Made by a program: the position numbers and the translations under genes
Notes under the pieces: generated by a model
Told to the model about the DNA's origin: nothing
The model's input: the letters and a program-made list of their open reading frames with translations, nothing else
Databases searched by the model: none
Assembly: GCF_014639075.1 (NCBI RefSeq)
Contig: NZ_BMFS01000001.1
Location: 372,001 to 436,000, forward strand
Direction: 5' to 3'
Length of the DNA stretch: 64,000 nucleotides
Origin: Glycocaulis albus
GTDB lineage: Bacteria; Pseudomonadota; Alphaproteobacteria; Caulobacterales; Maricaulaceae
Part shown: positions 43,688-52,094 of the stretch, piece after piece
Numbering within the stretch: the stretch's first letter is position 1
Layout of the letters: every line of letters begins with the position of its first letter

Positions 43688-44392
43688 TCAAGCCTTTGCT
43701 GCGAGACCGGTACCGAACAGGGTCACCAGATCGGCAAAGAAGCCGCTCATGTCGAGCGGGCGGGCCTCTTCGCCGTGCAGCAGGCGCTGGTGCAGTATCG
43801 CAAACAGCATGGTGGAATAGAGCGCCAGGGCGCTGTGGCGAACCCGATCAGGGCTTTGTCCGCCCGGATCGATGCCGGGGCCCAGGCGTGCCTCTATGGC
43901 TTTCAGGGACGGCTCGACGACGATGTCGAGATAAGCGCGCCCGACCACCGGGTCATGAATGGACTCCACCAGAGCGAAGGCGTGGGCCTGCACGAAGAGG
44001 GAGTTGTCAAAGCCCTGAAGCGCGAGATCGAGATAGCCCTTGACCGAGTCCTCCAGATTGCCGCCCGCTTCGGCTGACCTGGCGAGCCATGCCTCCGCCT
44101 GCCGCGCGAAATGGTGGAGGATGGCGATGACGACGCCCTGACGGTCCTTGAAGAAGTGCCGCAGCGTGGGCTCGGAAACGCCTGCCCTGATGGCGAACTG
44201 GCGCAAGGACACCGGCCCTGACCGGTCCGCCACGGCGGCGACCGACAGCATGTCCAGCAATTCGCGTTGACGCTCCGAATGCAGGACAGGGGATGCGGTC
44301 ATGGCCGTCTCCGGGCGAAGGGCATGCGGCGTGTTTGCCGTCTGGTTGTCGTTTCCGGGCGCAGGGAATCGCTCCGGTGCCAGTTCGTCCAT
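43688..44392 (-). CDS. TetR/AcrR family regulator upstream of Rieske oxygenase
   Basis: A 234-residue regulator with a helix-turn-helix at about 40-85 (LLDMLSVAAVADRSGPVSLR, then AIRAGVSEPTLRHFFKDRQG) and a C-terminal ligand domain. The ATG at 44392 follows AGGAGA; a shorter start at 44302 is possible. It precedes the Rieske gene and is divergent from an outer-membrane protein gene, so it may control both. The ligand may be the oxygenase substrate. Confidence 0.88.
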   Translation of the reverse strand: MDELAPERFPAPGNDNQTANTPHALRPETAMTASPVLHSERQRELLDMLSVAAVADRSGPVSLRQFAIRAGVSEPTLRHFFKDRQGVVIAILHHFARQAEAWLARSAEAGGNLEDSVKGYLDLALQGFDNSLFVQAHAFALVESIHDPVVGRAYLDIVVEPSLKAIEARLGPGIDPGGQSPDRVRHSALALYSTMLFAILHQRLLHGEEARPLDMSGFFADLVTLFGTGLAAKA

Positions 44393-44586
44393 TACGACAC
44401 TTCTCCTCGCAATGCACGCGGGGCATGGGTGGTCCGGGCAAGCGGCGGACTGTGTTCGGCTCCGCCTCCCGGATCACGCGTATCCGCACAACCGGCGAAA
44501 AAGCACACCACGCCCTTGTCCGGTCTATATACTATTGCATATCCGATACAGCATAACACTTTCAACCTTCCAAGAGGGAGACCGAG

Positions 44587-45381
44587 ATGAGCTTCAAATT
44601 CGGCAAACCGGCCCTGAAGGCCGGACTCACGGCGTCTGCGCTGGCCCTGGTGCTCGGCGCAGGCGCGTCCGCGCAGCAATATGTTTCGGCATCTGCCGGG
44701 TTCAATTTCCAGCGCGACAGCGCCAATTCCGGCAGCTTCACGCAGGACTTCACAACCGGCGACGGTGTCGCCGTGCCGGCAGGCACAGTGCTGCCGTCCG
44801 GTACGCCGCTGGGCTGGAGCACAGAGTTCGACACCGGCGCCTTTGTCAGCGCGGCCTATGGCTGGCGTCTTCAGAGCGGGCTGCGGATGGAAGCAGAAAT
44901 CGGCTATTCATCCAGCGATGTGGATACCCATACCGACGTCTCGGCCGGTGGCAATCCGATCGGCGGCGCTGATGCGGCCGTGCTGATTACCGGCTCCCCG
45001 GCGCTGGGCGTGACGGTGGCGGATCTCGTCGCTGACGGGCGCGGAGTGATCCGCAATACCAGCTTCATGATCAATGCCTATTACGATTTTGACCTGCAAG
45101 GTCCGCTGGGGCTCTATGCCGGTGCCGGTATCGGCGCGTCGAACGTGAAGGTCCGGTACAACCCGTCCGATGTCGACATCATCAATGACAGCGAAACCGT
45201 CTTTGCCTACCAGCTCATGGCCGGTGCGAGCTACGATGTGTCAGATCGCGTCCAGCTGTTTGGCGGCTATCGTTACCGCGCAACGCAGGACGTGGACTTC
45301 AACGTGAACCTGTTCCCGGCCACGCTGGATGTCGAAAACCAGTCCAACATTCTGGAAGTCGGCCTGCGCTTCTACTTCTAG
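44587..45381 (+). CDS. Outer-membrane beta-barrel protein (opacity/OmpA-like porin fold)
   Basis: A 264-residue protein with a signal peptide (cut near GAGASAQ). It has alternating amphipathic strands typical of an eight-stranded barrel: YVSASAGFNFQRDS, FVSAAYGWRLQSGLRMEAEIGY, LYAGAGIGASNVKVRYN, VQLFGGYRYRATQDVDFNVN and a closing strand ILEVGLRFYF with terminal Phe. GAGGGAGA precedes the ATG. Role unknown; such proteins are often structural or antigen-like. A terminator follows. Confidence 0.88.
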   Translation: MSFKFGKPALKAGLTASALALVLGAGASAQQYVSASAGFNFQRDSANSGSFTQDFTTGDGVAVPAGTVLPSGTPLGWSTEFDTGAFVSAAYGWRLQSGLRMEAEIGYSSSDVDTHTDVSAGGNPIGGADAAVLITGSPALGVTVADLVADGRGVIRNTSFMINAYYDFDLQGPLGLYAGAGIGASNVKVRYNPSDVDIINDSETVFAYQLMAGASYDVSDRVQLFGGYRYRATQDVDFNVNLFPATLDVENQSNILEVGLRFYF

Positions 45382-45400
45382 GCGGAAACGCTGACGCTTG

Positions 45401-45437
45401 AACGGCCCTGCCGGCAGCTTCGCGGACAGGGCCGTTT
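45401..45437 (+). terminator. Rho-independent terminator after outer-membrane protein
   Basis: A 10-bp stem AACGGCCCTG / CAGGGCCGTT with a 16-base loop that has its own GCCGGCAGC-type pairing, followed by a short T run, 20 bp past the stop. Confidence 0.7.
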
Positions 45438-45539
45438 GCCGTCCAGCAAGGCGCAGGGTTCGCGCATTGCCCTTTGCGGGCACCAGCCTTTATGGTCTCG
45501 CGCAACTGACCTGACCTGTTCGAGAGAGGACACCCCCAT

Positions 45540-46514
45540 ATGCGCGCTCTGATCTGCAAGGAATTCGGCCCTTACGAGAATCTGGAAGTGGCCGAGGTTG
45601 ATGCCCCGCCGCTGAACGAGGGCTTTGTGCAGGTCGATGTGAAGGCTGCAGGTGTCAATTTTCCCGACATTCTGCTGGTTGAAGGCAAGTATCAGGCCCA
45701 ACCGCCCTTCCCATTCATTCCGGGGACGGAATGCGCGGGCATCGTGTCCGAGCTTGGCAAGAACACCAGCGGCTTCCAGCCCGGTGACCGGGTGATCGTG
45801 GCGACCATGCTGGGCGGGTTTGCCGAGCAGGCCGTCGCGCCGGCTGCGCAAGTCATCCCGATCCCCGATTCCATGAGCTTTGAACACGCCGCCGCCTTCA
45901 CGACGATTTACGGTACCTCCTATCACGCGCTCAAGCAGCGCGCGAAGCTGCAGCCGGGAGAGACCGTGCTGGTGCTGGGCGCTGCGGGCGGGGTTGGGCT
46001 CGCCACGGTGCAGCTGGCCAAGGCCATGGGCGCGAAGGTGATCGCGGCGGCCAGCACGGCTGAAAAGCTGGAAATTGCCAAAGAGGCGGGCGCCGATGAG
46101 CTCATCAACTATACAGCTGAGGACCTGAAGGCCCGGGTGCGCGAGATCACCGCGAACAAGGGCGTCGATGTCGTCTATGATCCGGTGGGCGGCGATTATT
46201 CCGAAGCTGCCTTGCGGGCCACGGGGTGGGGCGGGCGCTATCTTGTCATCGGCTTTGCTGCCGGTCTGATCCCGAAAGTTCCGCTCAATCTGGCCCTGCT
46301 CAACAGCCGCGACATTCTCGGCGTGTTCTGGGGCGCCTGGGCGGGCCGCAATCCGCGCGAGAATGCGCAGAACATGAAAGAGCTTTTTGACCTCTATGAG
46401 GCCGGGAAGATCGTGCCGCACATTTCAGCGGCCTATCCGCTGGACGAATTTGCCAAGGCCTTTGCCGACATCATGGAGCGCCGGGTGAAGGGGAAAGTTA
46501 TCCTCACCTTCTGA
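45540..46514 (+). CDS. NADPH:quinone oxidoreductase-like MDR protein
   Basis: A 324-residue medium-chain dehydrogenase/reductase of the zeta-crystallin type, which reduces quinones or enones with NADPH. GroES-like N-domain with AAGVNFPDILLVEGKYQ and PGTECAGIVSELG; Rossmann motif LGAAGGVGLATVQLAKAMGA; no structural zinc cysteines. GAGAGAGGA precedes the ATG. Monocistronic by spacing. Confidence 0.92.
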   Translation: MRALICKEFGPYENLEVAEVDAPPLNEGFVQVDVKAAGVNFPDILLVEGKYQAQPPFPFIPGTECAGIVSELGKNTSGFQPGDRVIVATMLGGFAEQAVAPAAQVIPIPDSMSFEHAAAFTTIYGTSYHALKQRAKLQPGETVLVLGAAGGVGLATVQLAKAMGAKVIAAASTAEKLEIAKEAGADELINYTAEDLKARVREITANKGVDVVYDPVGGDYSEAALRATGWGGRYLVIGFAAGLIPKVPLNLALLNSRDILGVFWGAWAGRNPRENAQNMKELFDLYEAGKIVPHISAAYPLDEFAKAFADIMERRVKGKVILTF

Positions 46515-46559
46515 TTTTCAGCTATTCTGACCTGCTGCCAGCCAGTCATGGAGTTGACG

Positions 46560-47636
46560 ATGATCCGTGTCCTGACCGCCTTTGTTTTCCTCGCCCTTGC
46601 CGCCCCTGCCGCCGATGCGCGGAACGAGAGCGCAGGCGAGCTGGAATGGTCGATCATCATCCACGGCGGTGCCGGGGTGATCGAACGCGGAGCCATGGAT
46701 GCCGAAACCGAAGCGGCCTACCGTTCCGCCTTGCAGGCCGCGCTGGAGCTGGGCGGTGCCATGCTCTCCGGCGGAGCGGACGGGACAGAGGTCGTGGAGG
46801 CGGTAATCCGCGTCCTTGAAGACGATCCGATGTTCAATGCCGGGCGCGGCGCGGTGTTCACGGCCGACGGCCGGGTGGAACTCGATGCTTCGATCATGGT
46901 GGGTGATACGCGCGCTGCCGGTGCCGTCGCCGGGGTGACAGGTGTGCGTCATCCGATCTCACTGGCGAGAGCCGTGATGGAACACAGCCCGCATGTCATG
47001 CTGGTCGGTGACGGGGCGGAAGGCTTTGCCGCTGAACGCGGACTGGAAACCGCCGACCAGGCCTTTTTCTTCACCGAGCGCCGCTGGCAGGCCATGGAAC
47101 GCCAGGTGCAGCGCATGGGGCTGCCCGTGCCGCCGCGCCCTGAAGGCGCGCCTGCCCCCGAGCCGGTCCGCGAGGGCGCGCTGGACCTGATGGAGCGCGA
47201 ACACCGCTTCGGCACGGTCGGCGTGGTTGTGATGGATACCAGTGGCGTGACAGTAGCGGGTACGTCCACAGGCGGCACGACTGCCAAGCGCTGGGGCCGC
47301 GTGGGCGATACGCCGATCATCGGCGCGGGCACCTGGGCGGACGATCGTTGCGGGCTCTCGGCCACCGGCACGGGCGAATACTTCATCCGCTTCAATGTGG
47401 CAGCTGCCATCTGCCATGAGGCCAACCGGCTGATGTTCGAGCAGCACAGCTTTGAGGAAGCTGCCCAGATCGCCGCCGACCGCATGATGGAAACCCTTGA
47501 GGCCGATGGCGGAGATGGCGGCATCGTCATGCTGTTCGTTGGCCAGCCCGTCTGGGCAATGAACACACCCGGCATGTACCGGGCGAGTTGGGGCGAGGGC
47601 CGCGAGCCATACGTCGCCATCTATGATGATGAATAG
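46560..47636 (+). CDS. Isoaspartyl peptidase / L-asparaginase family Ntn hydrolase
   Basis: A 358-residue exported member of the threonine Ntn-hydrolase family that cleaves isoaspartyl dipeptides and asparagine. A signal peptide (1-20) precedes the alpha chain starting WSIIIHGGAGV. The autocleavage site and nucleophile are Thr219 in HRFGTVGVVVMD, with GTSTGGTTAKRWGRVGDTPI and GAGTWADDRCG downstream. The start at 46560 was chosen because it opens directly into the signal peptide behind GGAG. Confidence 0.92.
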   Translation: MIRVLTAFVFLALAAPAADARNESAGELEWSIIIHGGAGVIERGAMDAETEAAYRSALQAALELGGAMLSGGADGTEVVEAVIRVLEDDPMFNAGRGAVFTADGRVELDASIMVGDTRAAGAVAGVTGVRHPISLARAVMEHSPHVMLVGDGAEGFAAERGLETADQAFFFTERRWQAMERQVQRMGLPVPPRPEGAPAPEPVREGALDLMEREHRFGTVGVVVMDTSGVTVAGTSTGGTTAKRWGRVGDTPIIGAGTWADDRCGLSATGTGEYFIRFNVAAAICHEANRLMFEQHSFEEAAQIAADRMMETLEADGGDGGIVMLFVGQPVWAMNTPGMYRASWGEGREPYVAIYDDE

Positions 47637-47715
47637 GGTTGCCGCCCGTCATATAGCTGTTGCGTGAACCGGCTATCGGGTCCGGTGGCCGCTATAATCT
47701 TGTTCCGGAGCTCTC

Positions 47716-48750
47716 ATGCGCCTGTTTGATCCTGCAATTTTGAAACTTGCCAGCGTCTCGGCCCTGTCCCTGTTTCTGGCTGCCTGCCCGGAGCCGGTGG
47801 GCGAAATTGAAATGCCAGAGCCGTCCGGCGAGCTGTCGGAAGCCGAGCGGCGTCTGGCGGAAGCGGCGCCAGCGTCCGACACGCTGCCCGAGCCCCTGGT
47901 AGCGGCGGTGGCGCCGGACGGGCAGTCCATTCCCGATGTGCTGCGCTGCCTGATGGACCGCGATGTAACGCTGGTTAGCGCGCACCGGGGCGGTGTGGAG
48001 CCCGGTTATCCCGAGCACGCGATCGAAACCTTCGCCAACACGCTGTCGGGCGGACCCATGCTGCTGGAAATGGATGTACGGCGTACCGCCGATGGCGTGC
48101 TGGTGATGATGCATGATGAGAGCCTTGACCGCACGACGAACGGAACCGGCAATATTTCCGAGATGACCTTTGCCGAGCTGTCGGCCTTCCAGCTCATCGA
48201 CAATGAGGGCGAGCTGACGCCCTACCGTATTCCCAGCCTGTCAGAGGTGCTCAGCTGGGCGCGCGGGCGGGCCTTCGTCCAGCTTGACCTGAAGCGCACC
48301 GTGCCGGTTGAAGATCTCGTGGAGGCTATCGTCGCCAATGATGCGCTCTCCTATGCCATGGTCATCACCTATGAGACCGAGGACGCGCTGCGCGCTGCGG
48401 CGGCCAGTGACGAGGTGGTGATCTCCATCCAGCTGACTGACCCTGAACGCCTGGAGACGCTGACCGAAGCCGGCATTGACCCGGCCCGTCTTGTCGGATG
48501 GGCAGGGGTGCAGCGCGAGCTGGACCCGACTGTCTGGGCGCATCTGCTCGAGGCGGGTATTCCGCCGGTTGCCGGCACGCTCTGGCATATTGACAGCGAG
48601 GTGCTGGAAAGCGGCGATACGTCCATCTATGCCGGATTTGCCGATGCAGGTGTTGCCATGATTGCATCCGACCTGCACTGGACAGTCTATGAGGCGCTCG
48701 AAGCCCGCCAGGACACGGTGGCGTCCTTCCGCGCGTGCACGGCGCAATAG
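47716..48750 (+). CDS. Glycerophosphodiester phosphodiesterase lipoprotein
   Basis: A 344-residue GDPD-family protein with a lipoprotein signal (lipobox LAAC). All key motifs are present: AHRGGVEPGYPEHAIETF, EMDVRRTADGVLVMMHDESL and DRTTNGTGNIS, then QLDLKRTVPVEDLV. It would hydrolyse glycerophosphodiesters in the periplasm. The region between the signal and the catalytic barrel (about 25-70) is Glu/Pro/Ala-rich. Unlike the GDPD at 7.2 kb, it keeps the HR motif. Confidence 0.92.
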   Translation: MRLFDPAILKLASVSALSLFLAACPEPVGEIEMPEPSGELSEAERRLAEAAPASDTLPEPLVAAVAPDGQSIPDVLRCLMDRDVTLVSAHRGGVEPGYPEHAIETFANTLSGGPMLLEMDVRRTADGVLVMMHDESLDRTTNGTGNISEMTFAELSAFQLIDNEGELTPYRIPSLSEVLSWARGRAFVQLDLKRTVPVEDLVEAIVANDALSYAMVITYETEDALRAAAASDEVVISIQLTDPERLETLTEAGIDPARLVGWAGVQRELDPTVWAHLLEAGIPPVAGTLWHIDSEVLESGDTSIYAGFADAGVAMIASDLHWTVYEALEARQDTVASFRACTAQ

Positions 48751-48830
48751 GGCGTCCGCCCGCCTTTGCCAGCCTGCCAGCGTTCAGGCACACTGACGTC
48801 ATGCAACCCCCTTGCCGGGAAGCCCCTTCC

Positions 48831-48854
48831 ATTTAGTTTCAGATGTAACTAAAT
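48831..48854. promoter_or_regulatory. Palindromic operator upstream of homogentisate dioxygenase
   Basis: Arms ATTTAGTT and AACTAAAT with an 8-bp spacer; the inner part AGTTTCAGATGTAACT is also near-symmetric (AGTTwCA-N2-TGwAACT). It lies 29 bp upstream of the dioxygenase start, a repressor position. MarR-type control is an inference from the motif shape. Confidence 0.6.
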
Positions 48855-48883
48855 TGATGACCCGGCAGAACGGAGAATGTGTC

Positions 48884-50032
48884 ATGGCGCGCAAATGGAT
48901 CTACACCTCCCGCAGCGAAGGCGATGCCTCGCGCCAGGCCCATGCTGATTTCCCGGAACATGCGCCCTATGAGCGCGAAATGTCCAAGGAGGGGTTTTTC
49001 GGCCCCGCGGCCTTCCTGCATCACAAGCGCCCGCCCACCGGCTGGGTGAAGTTTGAAGGCCCGCTGCAGCCGCGCGCGTTTGATCTGGCGCGGCTGAACC
49101 GCCCGGATGATGTGCCGTGGTCCAGCCCGTCCGTTCTGCACAATAATGGCTGCGATATCCGTTTCTGGAAGCTGGAAAAGCCGATGACAGGCCTTGCCCG
49201 CAACGGCGATGGCGACCAGCTTCTCTTCATCCATACCGGCAAGGGCTCGCTGTTCTGCGACTTTGGCCATCTGGCTTACGAGGCGGGTGACTACATCATC
49301 CTGCCGCGCGCCACGATGTGGCGGCTGGTGCCGTCTGAAGCCACGGCCGTTCTGATGGTGGAGGCCACCAACACCCACTACACCCTGCCTGACCGGGGCC
49401 TGCTCGGCCCGCATGCGATCTTCGATCCGGCGGTGCTGGATGTGCCGGCCATGGACGAAGCCTTCCGCGCGCAGCAGGCAGATGACGACCATGAATGGGT
49501 GGTGCATGTGAAGAAGCGCGGAGCGGTGAGCCGCATCACCTATCCCTATAATCCGCTGGATGCTGCCGGCTGGCATGGCGAGCTTTATCCGGTGCGCCTG
49601 AATGTGCGCGATATCAGGCCGCTGATGAGCCATCGCTATCATGTGCCGCCGAGCGCGCACACGACCTTCCTATCGGACCGGTTTGTGGTGTGCACCTTCG
49701 CGCCGCGCCCCTTCGAGACCGATCCGGGCGCGCTCAAAGTGCCCTTCTTCCACAACAATAACGACTATGATGAAGTGCTGTTCTACCACGCGGGCGATTT
49801 CTTCAGCCGCGACGGCATTGATGCGGGCATGATGACCTTCCACCCGGCAGGCTTCACCCACGGCCCGCACCCGAAAGCGCTCGCCAACATGTTCACGCAG
49901 AAAAAGCCCGCGACGGACGAGTATGCGGTGATGATCGACACCCGCGATCCGCTCGATGTGGGTGAGGGGGCAGCGAGTGTGGAGAATCTCGACTACGTTC
50001 ACTCCTGGAAGCCGAAACAGGCGGCTGAGTAG
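48884..50032 (+). CDS. hmgA: Homogentisate 1,2-dioxygenase
   Basis: A 382-residue ring-cleaving dioxygenase of tyrosine/phenylalanine catabolism: homogentisate to maleylacetoacetate. Recognised from MPxP-like early segments (FEGPLQPRAFDLARL), the cupin GDGDQLLFIHTGKGSLFCDFG and the iron-site region VLFYHAGDFFSRDG...GMMTFHPAGFTHGPHP with its clustered histidines and glutamate. The start follows CGGAG; the frame is open 24 codons upstream across the operator. First gene of a five-gene same-strand run that ends with fumarylacetoacetate hydrolase. Confidence 0.9.
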   Translation: MARKWIYTSRSEGDASRQAHADFPEHAPYEREMSKEGFFGPAAFLHHKRPPTGWVKFEGPLQPRAFDLARLNRPDDVPWSSPSVLHNNGCDIRFWKLEKPMTGLARNGDGDQLLFIHTGKGSLFCDFGHLAYEAGDYIILPRATMWRLVPSEATAVLMVEATNTHYTLPDRGLLGPHAIFDPAVLDVPAMDEAFRAQQADDDHEWVVHVKKRGAVSRITYPYNPLDAAGWHGELYPVRLNVRDIRPLMSHRYHVPPSAHTTFLSDRFVVCTFAPRPFETDPGALKVPFFHNNNDYDEVLFYHAGDFFSRDGIDAGMMTFHPAGFTHGPHPKALANMFTQKKPATDEYAVMIDTRDPLDVGEGAASVENLDYVHSWKPKQAAE

Positions 50033-50058
50033 GCATAGTCGGAGCCGGGGGGCGGGGC

Positions 50059-51060
50059 ATGGATATTTTCACGCTGGCGGAAGCCAATCTGATCTCCCCG
50101 CCCATCCTGTTCTTCGTGCTGGGGCTGATCGCGGCGTTCGTCCGCTCAGACCTCTCCATTCCGGAGGCCATCGCCAAGGCGCTATCGCTCTATCTGGTGA
50201 TGGCGATCGGCTTCAAGGGTGGGGCGGAGATGGCCGTCGGCGACCTGAACTGGTCGGTTGGCGGAGCGATCCTGTCCGGTATCGTGCTCTCGGCGCTGCT
50301 GCCGGTGCTGGGCTTTGGCCTCTTGATGCTGACCACGAAGGTAGGGCGCATTGATGCGGCGGCCATCGCGGCCCATTACGGCTCCATCTCCATTGTTACG
50401 TTTATCGCTGCGAGCGACGCGGCGCGCTTTCTCGAAACGCCGGGTGAAGGCTTCATGGTGGCGGTTGCCGCCGCCATGGAAGCGCCTGCCATCGTTACCG
50501 CGCTGATCCTGGCGGGCTCGGCTGCGCGCGCCTCCAATGGCGGGGAGGGGCATGCCGAGAGCAGGCTTTCGGTCCTGAAGGAGATTGCGGCTAACGGCTC
50601 GATCGTCCTCCTGATCGGGGCGTTTTTCATCGGCTGGATGACCGGCCCGCGCGGCATGACGGCTGTTGCCCCTTTCTTCAACGACATCTTCCGCGGCGTG
50701 CTCTGCCTGTTCCTGCTCGATATGGGGCTGGTGGCGGGCCGGGGCCTTCTTCGCAACTGGCGCGTCCTCAAACCCGGCGTCATCGGCTTCGGCCTCTACA
50801 TGCCGCTGATCGGTGCACTGGCAGGGCTGGGAACAGGGCTTCTCGCCGGGCTGGATGCGGGCAGTCTGGGCTTGTTGATGACGCTCGCGGCCTCTGCAAG
50901 CTATATCGCGGTGCCGGCGGCCTTACGCCTTGCCCTGCCCGAAGCGCGCCCGGCGATTTCGCTGACGCTGGCGCTGGGGATCACTTTTCCGTTCAATCTG
51001 GTGGCGGGTATTCCGCTCTATTTCTGGATCGCCCGGCTTGTAACCGGCACTGGAGGCTAG
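50059..51060 (+). CDS. SbtA-like sodium-dependent bicarbonate transporter
   Basis: A 333-residue inner-membrane protein of the sodium-dependent bicarbonate permease family (SbtA), with about 10 hydrophobic segments. Recognised from ANLISPPILFFVLGLIAAFV, LYLVMAIGFKGGAEMA, IAAHYGSISIVTFIAASDAA and GLLMTLAASASYIAVPAAL. It begins 26 bp after the dioxygenase and 4 bp before its PII-like partner. It would import HCO3-; why this sits in a tyrosine pathway is open. Confidence 0.9.
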   Translation: MDIFTLAEANLISPPILFFVLGLIAAFVRSDLSIPEAIAKALSLYLVMAIGFKGGAEMAVGDLNWSVGGAILSGIVLSALLPVLGFGLLMLTTKVGRIDAAAIAAHYGSISIVTFIAASDAARFLETPGEGFMVAVAAAMEAPAIVTALILAGSAARASNGGEGHAESRLSVLKEIAANGSIVLLIGAFFIGWMTGPRGMTAVAPFFNDIFRGVLCLFLLDMGLVAGRGLLRNWRVLKPGVIGFGLYMPLIGALAGLGTGLLAGLDAGSLGLLMTLAASASYIAVPAALRLALPEARPAISLTLALGITFPFNLVAGIPLYFWIARLVTGTGG

Positions 51061-51064
51061 ACCG

Positions 51065-51376
51065 ATGCAGACCAGCCTGAAAAAGCGACTGGAGATCATT
51101 ATCGAGATGCCGGCCGTCCCGCGCCTTGAGAGCGTGCTGGAAAAGGCGGGTGTAAAGGGCTGGACCGTGCTGCCCGCCAAGTCCGGCCGGGGCAAGAATG
51201 GCAGCTGGGCGCGCGAGGGGCAGATCACCGAAGCCGGGCGCATGGTGATGGTGCTGGCCGTTATCGATCCGGCCGTGCTCGATACCGTGCTGGAGCGTGT
51301 CTACGCGCTTCTGGAGCGTCAGATCGGCATTGTCATGGTCTCGGACGTGCAGGTGGTGCGCGCCGAACGCTTCTGA
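51065..51376 (+). CDS. SbtB/PII-like signalling protein
   Basis: A 103-residue PII-fold protein. The ferredoxin-like core is LEIIIEMPAVPRLESVLEKA, GWTVLPAKSGRGKNGSWARE (T-loop region) and MVMVLAVIDPAVLDTVLERVYALLERQIG. The T-loop lacks the uridylylation tyrosine of GlnB, as in SbtB, which binds cAMP/adenine nucleotides and gates SbtA in cyanobacteria. Gene order SbtA-SbtB supports that role. Confidence 0.88.
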   Translation: MQTSLKKRLEIIIEMPAVPRLESVLEKAGVKGWTVLPAKSGRGKNGSWAREGQITEAGRMVMVLAVIDPAVLDTVLERVYALLERQIGIVMVSDVQVVRAERF

Positions 51377-51421
51377 CCCGCCCGCTTGCCGCCCGGCCCA
51401 TCGAAGGCTAGACCGCCAGAC

Positions 51422-52066
51422 ATGATACCTGACCGTCTGCATGAGGGCTTTGCCCGTTTCCGCGCCGAGCGTTTCGAGCGCAAGCAACGCATCTGGCAGA
51501 ATCTCGCCAAGGGGCAAAAACCCCATGCCCTGGTGATCGGCTGCGCGGATAGCCGTGTCGACCCGGCGGCGATCTTTGATGCCGGACCGGGCGAGCTGTT
51601 CATCATCCGCAATGTCGCCAATCTGGTGCCGCCCTATGAGCCGGACGGCGCGCATCACGGCGTCTCGGCCGCGCTGGAGTTCTCCGTCAAGGCGCTGGGC
51701 GTTCCCCATATCGTCGTGCTGGGTCACAAGAGCTGTGGCGGGGTGCACGCAGCGGCGACGGGCGGAGCGGCTGGCACGCAGTTCATCGAGCGCTGGCTCG
51801 ACCCGCTAAAACCGGTGCTCGACGAGGCCGTTCGCGAGCTCGGCGAAGATGCCGATACTGACCATCTGTGTGATGCGATGGAGCTCGGCTCGATCAAGCG
51901 GTCGCTGGAGCGGCTGATGTCGTTCCCCTTCATCTCCGAGGCGGTGCAGGCCGGTACGCTGACCCTGCATGGCGCGCGTTTCGGCATTGCCGATGGCGAG
52001 CTGGAATGGCTCCATTCCGATGGCCGCTTCGCCGCCGTTTCACCCGATAATTTCCTCGAAGCCTGA
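51422..52066 (+). CDS. Beta-class carbonic anhydrase
   Basis: A 214-residue zinc enzyme interconverting CO2 and HCO3-. Zinc ligands C41 (CADSRVDP, with Asp43), H102 and C105 (GHKSCGGV). It is 45 bp after the SbtB-like gene and 28 bp before the fumarylacetoacetate hydrolase gene. With SbtA/SbtB it makes a complete bicarbonate uptake and conversion set. A TTG start 12 codons upstream is possible but gives no family sequence. Confidence 0.95.
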   Translation: MIPDRLHEGFARFRAERFERKQRIWQNLAKGQKPHALVIGCADSRVDPAAIFDAGPGELFIIRNVANLVPPYEPDGAHHGVSAALEFSVKALGVPHIVVLGHKSCGGVHAAATGGAAGTQFIERWLDPLKPVLDEAVRELGEDADTDHLCDAMELGSIKRSLERLMSFPFISEAVQAGTLTLHGARFGIADGELEWLHSDGRFAAVSPDNFLEA

Positions 52067-52094
52067 CCGCGCCCGGCGCGAAAGGAGCAATCCG

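Noticed and set aside
50059-52066. Possible autotrophic carbon-concentrating locus
   Set aside because: No RuBisCO, phosphoribulokinase or carboxysome gene in the window, so carbon fixation is not claimed.
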